Source of the DNA: Calendula officinalis
Taxonomy: Eukaryota > Streptophyta > Magnoliopsida > Asterales > Asteraceae
Direction: 5' to 3'
Assembly: GCA_963853835.1 (NCBI GenBank)
Contig: OY970825.1
Span: 42,008,908-42,072,907 of the forward strand
Length of the DNA stretch: 64,000 nucleotides
Every line of letters starts with the position of its first letter. Within the stretch, counting starts at the first letter, position 1. The notes beneath the pieces are model-generated. The model was not told where the DNA came from and made no database searches. It saw nothing but the letters and a program-made list of their open reading frames with translations. The position numbers were made by a program, and so were the translations under genes. Below are positions 53,928 through 64,000 of this stretch, in pieces.

Positions 53928-55914
53928 TTGTAATTTTACTCTGCATTCAACGTTAGAAAATGCTACATGATTTTTTTTTTTTAAAAGTTAAAATCGATTA
54001 TAATATCATTGTTAAATATTTCTATTCTATTGGCGTCTTCTGCTGAAAGATGGTTGGTGGTGGACATATCTCTCTCCATTTGACGTCATGGGCAGGGAAT
54101 CTGACAACCAATTGGTAGATCCCTCGAATGTGCTTTTCTAACTCAATATTTAAATCCATATTTCTCCAATAATCGGTTTTGAAATCTTAAAAATATTTCT
54201 AAATATTTAATATTCATAGAAATTATATTTTTTGAAAAATATTAAGTATGTATGACTCGATCATTAAATTATACGACTATTATGTAGAAAATACTGAAAA
54301 TAAGAATGCATAAAAACTTAACAATTGTTTAGTCAATCATTGTGCAATTGAAGCAATAAAAAGAAGTAACAATAAGTCTACAGATTTTAGAACTTAGTTA
54401 CCCGCGCAATGCGTTGTCAGATACTCCATATCTATATTTTGCGACAATCAATTAATGGTGGTATCAGAAGGGATGGTGAATGGTTGTTGTGATGGTCACG
54501 AATGATGGATGGTGGTTGGTGGGTGATGATAGTTGTGGTAATTTTAGTGTTTTAAAGTTTAAGATATTAATATAATAATTAGACATTTTCTAATATGTGA
54601 ATCAGGGTCATATTATAGTAAATATTAGATATCTTTTATACCACTCCATTTAATGCATCAGAAAATTTCATTAATTTCAATTATAGTAAGGGTAAAATTA
54701 ATATAACACAAAAACATTAATGAATGATCAATATCATTTTACTCTAATTAAGGAAGTTTCGGCTTATTAAACTCAATTAACGAACACCAATTGGGCACAT
54801 ATTAGTAAAATCCATATAAATATAGTCAAATAGTGAATATATGGTCCAATAGACCAATTGGTTATCGCATTATGTTAATTACGTAGAGGTCCAAGTTGAA
54901 ATTCTACATGGTGCATAATTCTGATAAATATAAATATGTTCTGAAATAACAAGTGTGTTGGTTGTAAAAATGGGTGTGACGTAGTGGTAAGTAGGGATGG
55001 AATCAGGTTCGGAACCGACCCGGATGGACCCAGATCCGAAATACCTGAGCCCATATTTAGGAGGATTAGTAGACCCGAAAATCAAACCATTTTTTCAAAA
55101 GTTCACTTTTATTACATAAAAGAATGCTAAACTTAATAAAAAATAAAATAAACATAAAAATTTACATTGTTTGTGTTCGTTAATTTTTAATCTGTGTGTT
55201 ATGAAAGTGTAAAATTATAAATAGATGAAATGTCATAAATAATAACAAATTAGTAAATATTTTATGAAACATAAATGAATATTATTTGGATGTGAAATAA
55301 TAAGTTTGAATTTAAAATAAAAATGTTAAATATAAACAACAAAGTCTTATTGAAAGAAAAATATGAAAAAGAAGTGATTTATTGAAAAAACACAATAAAA
55401 TTGGAGGGTGTTTCAAAAATAGAAATAAGGGGGGAAGGGTCCAAATATCTAACAGCTTAAAATAAAATAACTAGTAATTAATAGTAACAATTATGATGAC
55501 CAATTAAGTTAATAGATAAATACAAGTTTATGTGCGGTGTCATCAAGCTTCATCACCCAATAACCACATGGTCAACAATAGTATATTAATTGAAAATACA
55601 ATATACGTATGCACTATAATCATATGTCTTAATCCTGGATATTTAGAATATATAAACTAAATTATTCATTTATTTATGTATGTTTAAACATATAATGTTA
55701 AAGCATCTATAACGTATGCACTAAATTACACTGTACTACTTAATGTACCCAAGAATTAATGAGTAAATTACCTCAGATTTGGTGTAACATGATTATGCAT
55801 GATTATATAATAATCTTTTTATGTATTAACATCAAATTTCTAAAATTTCGCATTGGGCGTAAGGCTTGTCATAAGCTGTGTTTTTAAACATATTAAAGAT
55901 ATTGATCTGTATCG
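53928..55914. other. Intergenic, possible Helitron end near 54399
   Basis: The phrase acttagttacccgcgcaatgcg (54393-54414) resembles, on the minus strand, the GC-rich 3' end of a Helitron (compare 46538), but the base after the terminal CTAA is G, not T, and no matching 5' end was found. The rest is AT-rich without a supported gene. Confidence 0.35.
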
Positions 55915-55920
55915 GACACA

Positions 55921-56020
55921 CATACCTATTCGTAGACAGGTTTCATCAATACCATCAATCATGTTCCACACATACCTATTCGTAGACAGGTTTCATCAAT
56001 ACCATCAATCATGTTCCACA
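55921..56020. repeat. Two perfect 50-bp tandem copies
   Basis: Unit 'catacctattcgtagacagg...accatcaatcatgttccaca' occurs at 55921-55970 and 55971-56020 without difference, then continues 'catacgc'. A recent local duplication. Confidence 0.92.
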
Positions 56021-58134
56021 CATACGCAACCACATGTTGCACATACACACTTTATTTTTAGTTGTATTTACACCAGATGGTTGGCCCAACACAACAAAAC
56101 GTATGCGCCCTAGACCTAACGACCCCCCCCCCCCCTCCACACCACTGTATTCCAAGTGTCACGTTATACGTATCCACACTTGGCTGGATGTGCCACGTCA
56201 TTCCATCTCCAAACTTACCAGAGAGGAGCAATCACGAGGCGATTATCTCGGCCACAATATTTATTAAACATGCATGAACGTACCACATGTCATGCACACA
56301 TCATCATCACAAGATCATCAATTTATCATAGCATAGCAATAGCATCAACATCATAATGTATAATGTATAACACGTAACACCTAACCTTCAGTATGCTACT
56401 AATGAATATCAGTGAGAAAACTCACCTCAAGTCCTTAGCACAAGCGATCAATGATCAATCGTTCCAGCACTTGCCCGACACAAAACATAACCTAGTAACA
56501 TATAAAATATACATCTATCAAACCCATCATTACTGACGCAACCAAACGGATTATTCCAGATTCATCGTTTATGGACCTTAGTCCATTTCTCTGACCATAA
56601 CTTCCAGACCGTAACTTCGAATCGAATCTGGAGTTTTCAGAAACTAGACTCAGTAAGGAACAAATCAGCGACACAAAAAATTTGGTGTGTGTTTTTATTA
56701 TGTTTATAATGGATGAGTGATACATCATTTAACTCACACTTCCGAGATTTAATGGTATTATCGAAATTTGGCTTTTACACACACTAGGGTAGTGAAGCCA
56801 CGTATTGTATAGGCTTAATGATAGTACCAATTTATATTTAAAACCCAAGGAAAAGTAAGAGTTGGTTTATTTCTATCACACAAATTAAGTAAAGAAAAGT
56901 TTAAAATAGTTTTTGGTTGGTTTATAAATAAAAGGAAATAAAAATAATTAGAATAATATATATTTAGGTAGAATCCATTTAGAAACTTGTATTATGAAAT
57001 TACTATGATATAAATGTTATGATTTTTAATTTATAAAAATGCATAGATAGGTTACTCATACACCCAACATGCTATCGTATAAGGTCTGCTACACAACATC
57101 AAAGCTTCGTTCCCTTAATGCCAGTGTGGTCGCTAGTGAAACAATAAGGAATAAAAACTAGATAACCTCGTAGTGGTGGTACTTCAACACAACACCCTAA
57201 TTTGGTCCATGTGAATATGTTATATATGTGTGTGTTAATCTAGCACCCAAATTTGGTCCATGGGATAACATCCATCCCACATAGGTTGGAAAGGAGAACG
57301 AAACATGCCTTATAAGGGTGTGAATACATCTCCTAGCATAAGGCCTTTTGGGTGGAGCGATCCATGCCAGGAACAAAACCGTGCGCCTGCGGGCAATATT
57401 GTGTTACGGGGTTCGGGGTTGTCACAAATAACCACTTAATAAACTAACTAAACTTCATCTAACTAAGCAAACTAGTAAATTAACCTACATACATCATAAC
57501 AATCAAACTTAGCATATTCATAACTATAATAACAAGATTAGGGATATAAAAAAATAGGAATTCATTTCTGCACCGTAACTTTTACTTCCTATACCATATA
57601 TCAAACAACAATTGTGGTAGATGAAATAAAAGTTGTGGTGTAAAAATCACCGCCTATAAAAAATTCCAAAGATGATGATATGACCAAAGAAAATACTTTT
57701 ATTGCAAATGACTCCAATGTTTGTTCGAAAGCCAAACTTACAAAAACTACTACAAAATGAAACTAGAGAGAAAAAGGAGAGTGTTTCTAATGATAATTAG
57801 AAGATTTGGTGTGTGTAAATGAGGAGATAATTAGAGATCTTATTTATAGGTTGAAAAAAATTTCTGCTATGCGTTGTGTTTGGCAAAACGCGTCGTGTTT
57901 AGGCCCGTTTTAATGAGATCGTGGGCGACCTGAAAGGTCTCCATTACTCCGGTTATTATGCGTTGTGTTGATAGAACGTGGCGTGTTGGGTTGAAAGGAA
58001 TGTGTCATGTTGGTTTGGAACGTGCTATGCCTCAGTTGATTGGAACGAGTCGTGTTTGGATCCCTTGGACGCGACATAAACATAAACATAACCATAACAT
58101 GAACTATAATTCTTCTTAAAAAAAATATATAGAA
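56021..58134. other. Intergenic, probable LTR fragment near 57200-57425
   Basis: Read on the minus strand from 57425, the sequence TGACAACCCCGAACCCCG leads into 'ccttataaggcatg' and 'ccaacctatgtgggatgg', phrases typical of LTR promoter regions. No partner LTR or duplication is visible. A C-run of 14 lies at 56122-56136. No gene is recognised. Confidence 0.35.
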
Positions 58135-59845
58135 GTATATGTAACGACCCGAATTTTGTGAATAAATAAATTGTATAAAAATACGATAAATAAGGATAAA
58201 TCGTTTAAAGAACGTAGGAATTGGTTTCATGTCGTTTGGACACCGTACGAGAAAGTTATGGACGAAACTGGGTCGAGACGGAAGCCGAAAACTGCAGCCC
58301 TGCAGAGCTGCAGAGTTCACGGCGTGAACTATAGTTCACGATCGTGAACTCGGGACAGAGACTTGGGGTTTTTGACGATCGAAGTTCATGGCTGGCTTAC
58401 GATCGGGAAGAGTTCACGACACGCGAAGTTCACGATCGTGAACTAGTTCGCGTCGCGAACTATGTCAGACACCAGCATTAAAGTCGGGTTTTGGTCATAA
58501 ATGCAGCCCACAAACCCTAGTTTTCATCCTTTGGTGATTTTGGAGTGCAAGGGCTGATATTGGTCGATTTCTCCATCAAAGCTTGATAGATTTCACTCCT
58601 AAGTGAAGATTAAAGGTATATCTTCACTCTTTGATCTTTGTAGCTTTAGATCCATGTATTTTGATGTATGGGTTTGAAACCCTAGTTCTTGGGGTTATGG
58701 TTTATGGTTGAATAAGTGATGTATACACTTAATAGATGGTATTTTAACAAAGGAAACAAGTGTATGATTAAGATTTGTAAGAATCTTAAGGGTTGGTTAA
58801 ACCTAGGGTTTGGTAAATCACCATAATTGGGGGAAAGTGTTAGTTAATGGTATCTAGAGATAAATGGATACATTATTAGTGGTATGTGATGTTGAACATC
58901 TTGTGATTGATATATTAGGCTTTTGGCGAAGTCTTAGAAAGTTGATCGATTGTGAAAGCAAAGGGTTTTCGTGTGGAGAGAGCATTATTTGCTAAGGTGA
59001 GTACGTGATAGCCTTTGAAATACATTTTTCTTACTTGTGTTACGGTCTATTTGCTTATGTGTGTAGATTGGTAATATATTGAGTTAGTGTTATGTATTAT
59101 TGATAATATTGGACTAACTTGTTTGATGATGAATGTGATAGCCGAGGGCTATGTTGACATAAATGTTGAGTTATGGTGAGATTGAGATGATGAGATGACA
59201 CAGGTGACTCCCGGTCATGAGGTGTGGATTGAGGGGCACTTGGGTGAATTCCCATCGACTCATCCACGTTAGTAATCTTGCTAACTGGACGTATACCGGC
59301 GAGTAAGGCAGGTATCGGTAGATTGGGCGATTCCCTCTTGCCGGTATCTTGTTTCTAATTAGCTCGGGGGCAACCCGATAACTAGATATGTATGTGCTTC
59401 GAGCTAGTTCGGGGGCAACCCGATAGTTAGATATGTTTGCTAAGAGAGCAAGATTGATAGGGTCACAATAGGGTAACTAGATTGGATAGACGATTTATAT
59501 ATATACGTGTTTATATGTAACGTGACATTTTATTATCATTGGGTCTAAACCCATGTAGCTCACGAGACGTTTTGTCTCACGTACTCTTTGTTTGTTTTGC
59601 TATGTACTCAGGTTCAGGATCAAAGATATAGGTACGCATGGATAGAGATGCGAGGCCTAGAGTAGAAGAACACTAGAACAGATTTAGACTTAGCTTTGGT
59701 TTTGATATATTTTGTAACACCAAACTTATACTCTGATTTCATACCAAAGGTTTTTGTAAATCCGTATTTTGGGACAGTTCTCCTCTTTATTAAATGATTA
59801 TTCTGGCCAAATGTTTTGTATTAAAATTTGAAGTGTTACAGTATA
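58135..59845 (+). mobile_element. Solo LTR of a gypsy element with target duplication
   Basis: LTR 58140-59840 (1701 bp) begins TGTAACGACCCGAATTTTG and ends AAGTGTTACA. Exact 5-bp duplications gtata flank it at 58135-58139 and 59841-59845. No interior is present, so LTR-LTR recombination removed the element. It contains inverted GTTCACG/CGTGAAC and GTTCGCG/CGCGAAC motifs at 58316-58462 and tandem 'agctcgggggcaacccgata' phrases near 59361-59425. The plus-strand orientation is inferred from the LTR start. Confidence 0.9.
58316..58462. repeat. Inverted GTTCACG/GTTCGCG motif cluster in solo LTR
   Basis: Palindromic words tagttcacgatcgtgaact, gttcacgatcgtgaactag and agttcgcgtcgcgaact occur within 150 bp. 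A similar cluster sits in the LTR at 4136-4278. Confidence 0.8.
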
Positions 59846-61590
59846 TGCTCCTAGTTTTAATGATTTCTAGCTAAAATGCATTAGATACAACCAAAATTTG
59901 ATATGTTTTTTATGTATAATTTTGGTCGTATCGAACCCTCGACACTTAAGCTTTGCTTGTCCTTAAGCAAAAGAAAGCAAAAAAATAAATTTTAACTAGA
60001 CATTATTAGAAAAAATTAAAACCTAAGACATATAATTAAAACCTAAGACATTATTAGAAAAAATGAAAAGTAAAATTAGTGGCTAAAGTTGTTTAAAGAC
60101 TTCAATTCTACATAATTTTGAACTTCTCACAATGTGCGTCTCTCAATTCACTCAAAGGTGCTTAGGGTTATATTTGGGGTGAATCACAAATGATGGGTCA
60201 AGAAGTATCGTCACTTGGAGTGTATAAAACCGCAAAACCGAACAGGAACCGGCACCGAACTGGAACCGGCTTAACCGGTCCGGTTTTAGTTCCGGTCTTT
60301 TCGGGTTTGGAACCGGCATTTAAGTAGGTATATAGGCTTACGAGTTTTCATGTATATATGTCGAAATAATAGGTATATAAGCTTTTAATAGAAACATATT
60401 TCACTTGAAGCAACCCGTGAACACCCGCAAACATCCTACTTTTATTAAAAATACGCTAAAATACGCTAAAATATTTAAGTTATATATTTTAAAATGAAAA
60501 TATGCACTGGAAATATATAATCGGATGTCAAACACAAAAACCGGATTTATCGGTCCAAAACCCGCTTGAAGACCGAACCGAACCGACCCCGACCAGGCCT
60601 GGAATCGCTTTATCCGGTCCGATTCTCGGTCTTTGAAATTTCCTTTTTCTGGCTTCCGGGTATACCGGTTCCGGAACCGAACACGCCCCTAATCGTCACC
60701 ATAGGCTTATGTTAAAAATAAGTCTCTACCACAAAAGTGATATTTAGATAATTATCAATAGGACTTCTAAGTTGTAATGGAAGGCTTAAGGGTAGATATT
60801 TTCGGGATACTATGGAGTATTTTTGGAGTGGCTAACATAATTGGAATATTGTAGTACTCTTAATACAATTTTTGAACTTATTTTTGGTGAAACTTTATTG
60901 CTTCTTGGATCTAAGATTGTGCATTTATTCTTTCTAAGGGTGATGAGCTACATTTGTAAGGTATCATCACACATTAAACTTTCTTTTTCAATTTTTTTCT
61001 TGTTTTCCGTTTGGAATAGTTGAAATATCTTTAATTTTCTTTCGACATTTAGGCTAACTCTTTCGACATTTAGTCTAACTCAAAGGAATTTGATCCATAC
61101 TACTAACAATTAAATTAGTTCCCGGTAGGAGTCAATGTTTAACCATTCTTCAAAAGGTGAACTAGTAACACGTTTCGTAACTTTGAAAATTTTCTTATGG
61201 GTAAGGAATGAAAATGCTTTGGCTTCAAACGGGTTACGAGGGTATCGAGTGATAAAAATGAGCACTACACAGAATGGGCTAAATAGAAAAATAAACTTAA
61301 GTAATCTATGTGATTACTTAAAAGAAATAAAAAGACTTTATTTGGGTAGGGGTAAACTAAAGATGGTCTCTATCATGAAAAAAAATCTAAGGTTCCTTAT
61401 TGTGGTGGTTTTAACAAAGTTAAAGACAAGTTTTAGGACGATACGGCTTTAGCATCCTGACGACAAACTAAAGATGATGCGTATATGATGTGCACGGTCA
61501 ACAAGCACTCAATTTGGGAATGACATGTTTTAAGACAAATCCGTGTATCCTTTTAAAATTTAAAAAATGTAAACCTTTAATAAAACCTAA
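59846..61590. other. Intergenic, with CCGGAACC-rich element near 60225-60690
   Basis: At 60225-60320 and 60535-60690 the sequence is dense in accgaac/ccggttcc words, similar in style to the MITEs at 44985 and 53028, with a right end gaacacgcccctaa. The left end is unclear. Open frames at 60841-61452 are AT-rich and unconvincing. Confidence 0.4.
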
Positions 61591-63665
61591 TATAACCTAA
61601 GTGTCGACTAAAAAGATTCATGCAAAAGTATATCGAAAGGTTGTGCATCGTTCCATGCATATGTATTAGATGGCCGAAAAGAAAAGATGACGATGGATAA
61701 CATCAAAATTATTCGGGATTTCCCCGAGGTATTTCCGGATGACTTGCCCCGTTTGCCACCGGAGAGACAAGTCGAGTTCAAGATTGATTTAGTTCCGGGG
61801 GTGACGCCGATTGCTCGTGCTCCATATCGTTTAGCTCCCACCGAGATGCGGGATGACTCAATTGCAAGACTTATTAGATAAATGTTTTATTCGTCCGAGT
61901 TCGTCACCGTGGGGTGCACCGGTATTATTTATCAAGAAGAAAGACGGTTCGATGAGAATGTGTATCGACTACCGTGAGTTGAATAAGGTAACTATCAAGA
62001 ACCGTTACCCGTTGCCGAGAATTGATGACTTATTCGACCAATTACAAGGTGCTAGTTATTTATCAAAGATCGATTTGAAGTCGGGTTATCATCAAGTTCG
62101 GGTGAAGGAATGCGACATCGAGAAGACGGCCTTTCGTACACGGTATGGTCATTATGAGTTCCTAGTGATGCCGTTTGGTCTTACAAACGCGCCGACTATT
62201 TTTATGGATTTGATGAATCGGGTTTGTTAACCGTTTCTTGATAAGTTTTTGATCGTGTTCATTGATGACATCTTGATTTATTCGAAAACCGAGGAAGAAC
62301 ACGAGGGTCATTTGAGACTAGTGTTGGATGTGTTTAAGCGAGAAAATTAGTATGCAAAATTCTCCAAGTGCGAGTTTTGATTGCGAGAAGTACAATTCAT
62401 AGGTCACGTGGTGGCGTGTGATGGTATTAAAGTTGATCCTTCAAAGATTGAAGCGGTGTCAAATTGGGAGCCTCCGAGAACTCCCACCGAAGTAAGAAGC
62501 TTTCTTGGGTTAGCGGTTATTACTAAAGATTTTTACAAGACTTCTCGAGAATTGCGGTTCCACTCACGAAGTTAACAAGAAAAAGTGAGAAGTTTATTTG
62601 GGATAAGAAGCAAGAAGAGGCGTTTAATTTGTTGAAGGAAAAGTTATGTAATGCGCCGATTCTTACATTACCGGATGGTATGGAAGATTTTGTAGTTTAT
62701 AGTGATGCTTCGAATCAATGGCTCGGTTGTGTGTTGATACAAAGGGGAAAGGTGATCACGTATGCTTCGCGACAATTGAAGAATGCGGAATTGAGGTACA
62801 CGACACACGACTTGTAATTGGCGGCGGTTATATTTGCTTTGAAGTTGTGGAGGCATTATTTATATGTTTACTCAAAAGGATCTCAATATGCGACAAAGAA
62901 GATGGATCGAATTGATCGCCGACTATGATTGTGAGATTGTGTATCATGCGGGAAAGGCTAATGTAGTAGCCGACGCCTTGAGCCGAAAAGTCTATGAGAA
63001 ATCGAACCGAGGAATATTAACGCGTATTGAAGTCGTCTCGAGTATTATCGAAAGAATCAAGAATGCCCAACGGGAGGTTATGGGAAAAGATGAGTTAAAA
63101 CAAGAACGGTTGGGTAAGAACCAACATTTATTTTAAAAATGCACAAGGGTTGAAAACCGTAGGCGGTCGAATTTGGGTTCCCAAGTTCGGGGGTACCCGA
63201 AAAGAATTATTGAATGATGTGCACAAGTCAAAGTATTCGATTCACACGCGAAGTACAAAGACATACCAAGACTTGAAACGGGTTTATTGGTGGCCCGGAA
63301 TGAAGGCGAGAGTAGCCAATTACATCTCGAAGTGTGCCACGTGTGCACAAGTAAAAGCCGAGAATCAAGTATCGTATGGGGTAGCTCAATCATTGTTGGT
63401 ACCGGACGGAAAGTGGGAAGACATAACTATGGATTTCATAGTTGGTTTGCCTAAGACGAGTAAGGATCATGATGCCATTTGGGTCATAGCTGACCGGTTG
63501 ACTAAGAGTGCGTTATTTTTAGCCATTCGGGAAACTTTGCCACTTGAGAGATTTGCTAAGTTATATGTTGATGAAGTGGTTCGACTCCACGGGGTTCCAT
63601 TGTTGATCGTATCCGATAGAGACACGAGGTTTACCTCGAGATTTTGGAGATCGTTATGTTGGAAT
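61591..63665 (+). pseudogene. Ty3/gypsy chromovirus-type pol remnant (RT, RNase H, integrase), heavily broken
   Basis: A plus-strand pol relic. It starts near the protease-RT linker (NIKIIRDFPEVFPDDLPRLP, PYRLAPTEM). RT follows (LLDKCFIRPSSSPWGAPVLF, MRMCIDYRELNKVTIKNRYP, LSKIDLKSGYHQVRV, MPFGLTNAPTIF), then VFIDDILIYSKTEEEH in another frame, RNase H (VVYSDASNQWLGCVL, YASRQLKNAELRYTTHDL) and NVVADALSRK. Integrase has an HHCC finger (NDVHKSKYSIH...CATCAQVK) and part of the DDE core (MDFIVGLPKTSKDHD, IVSDRDTRFTSRFW). Damage: frameshifts near 61610-61650, 61860, 62520-62570, 62860 and 63135; stops at 62228-62230, 62348-62350 and after THDL. It breaks off in the middle of integrase at about 63660. 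The motifs are of the Tekay/Del-like chromovirus type. Not functional. Confidence 0.92.
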
Positions 63666-64000
63666 ATACTTCACGCGTAAAACACATAGTTATATGGCTA
63701 GTTGGATGTGAGCCTAAAGGGTCACACACTTAAATACTTAACACCACAAGATATATAGTGTAATTAGGGTAATTACATTATATACTTATATAAGCTACAA
63801 GCTTGTATATGTATTATAGTTTAATATTAATAGTTAATATTGAAACTTAATAGTGAACTAATTAAGAAGAACAAAAGTCGAGGGGTGCTAGATGTGAACA
63901 TTGGCTAATTAGATTATGGAAGTAATTAAATGAGATTAGGGCAACCAAAATCTTATGCTTCCTCTCCAAGATTCGGCGCCCCCTCCCCTTTCTCTCTAGG
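63666..64000. other. Sequence replacing the pol 3' end, possible LTR start
   Basis: Directly after the integrase break the sequence changes to 'tagttggatgtgagcctaaagggtcacacacttaaat...', with TATA-like 'tacttatataagc' near 63785 and a CT-rich end (ccctcccctttctctctagg). This looks like the beginning of another element's LTR or leader, but its partner is outside the window. Confidence 0.35.

Noticed and set aside
54393..54420. Second Helitron 3' end (acttagttacccgcgcaatgcg)
   Set aside because: Terminal CTAA is followed by G instead of T on the minus strand, the hairpin is poor and no 5' TC end was found; kept only as a possibility.

Overview
The window looks like nuclear DNA of a flowering plant (eudicot). 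It is AT-rich, has GT-AG introns, carries one recognisable multi-exon plant housekeeping gene, and is otherwise packed with plant transposable elements. The env-position protein at 37.6-41.3 kb resembles, from memory, proteins very common in the daisy family, so I infer Asteraceae. This is not proven. I see no tRNA gene, rRNA gene, bacterial operon or CRISPR array.

Layout. (1) 1-6261: a minus-strand non-autonomous LTR retrotransposon with 2.96-kb LTRs and a 2.8-kb interior lacking gag/pol, cut by the window edge. It has inserted into (2) 6262-9110: a decayed Mutator-like (MULE) transposase gene on the minus strand, with a frameshift and a nonsense codon. (3) 9111-11900: intergenic sequence. 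(4) 11.9-20.2 kb: a complete plus-strand gene for a FYVE-less FAB1C/FAB1D-type phosphatidylinositol-3-phosphate 5-kinase. It has 11 coding exons that join to 1398 codons, and several introns carry inverted-repeat MITEs. (5) 21595-31296: a young Tat-like Ty3/gypsy element on the minus strand with 555-bp LTRs and a 5-bp target duplication. It carries gag-pro-pol with one in-frame TAG, plus a multi-exon gene on the opposite strand with its own TATA box. It may have split a small host gene (21.4 kb and 32.2-32.8 kb). (6) 33-34.8 kb: small DNA-transposon relics. (7) 34916-44008: a very young minus-strand Ty1/copia (Sirevirus-like) derivative with two identical 305-bp LTRs. It has lost gag, protease, integrase and RT but keeps the end of RNase H and an intact ~1240-aa ORF in the env position, apparently with an internal promoter. 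(8) 44-58 kb: a mosaic of small non-autonomous elements (Helitron, MULE- and hAT-type MITEs, nested insertions). It includes a 1.7-kb MULE-like element stuffed with about 30 copies of a CACATGTG palindrome. (9) 58140-59840: a solo gypsy LTR with a target duplication. (10) 61.6-63.7 kb: a heavily broken chromovirus-type pol.

Working picture: one host gene (FAB1-like) and possibly a second small, disrupted one sit in a region shaped by nested insertions. The two young LTR elements are the most interesting parts. Each carries, beside or instead of its normal genes, an extra protein gene with promoter-like signals of its own. Exact boundaries come from reading repeats, splice sites and target duplications by eye; no database search was possible.
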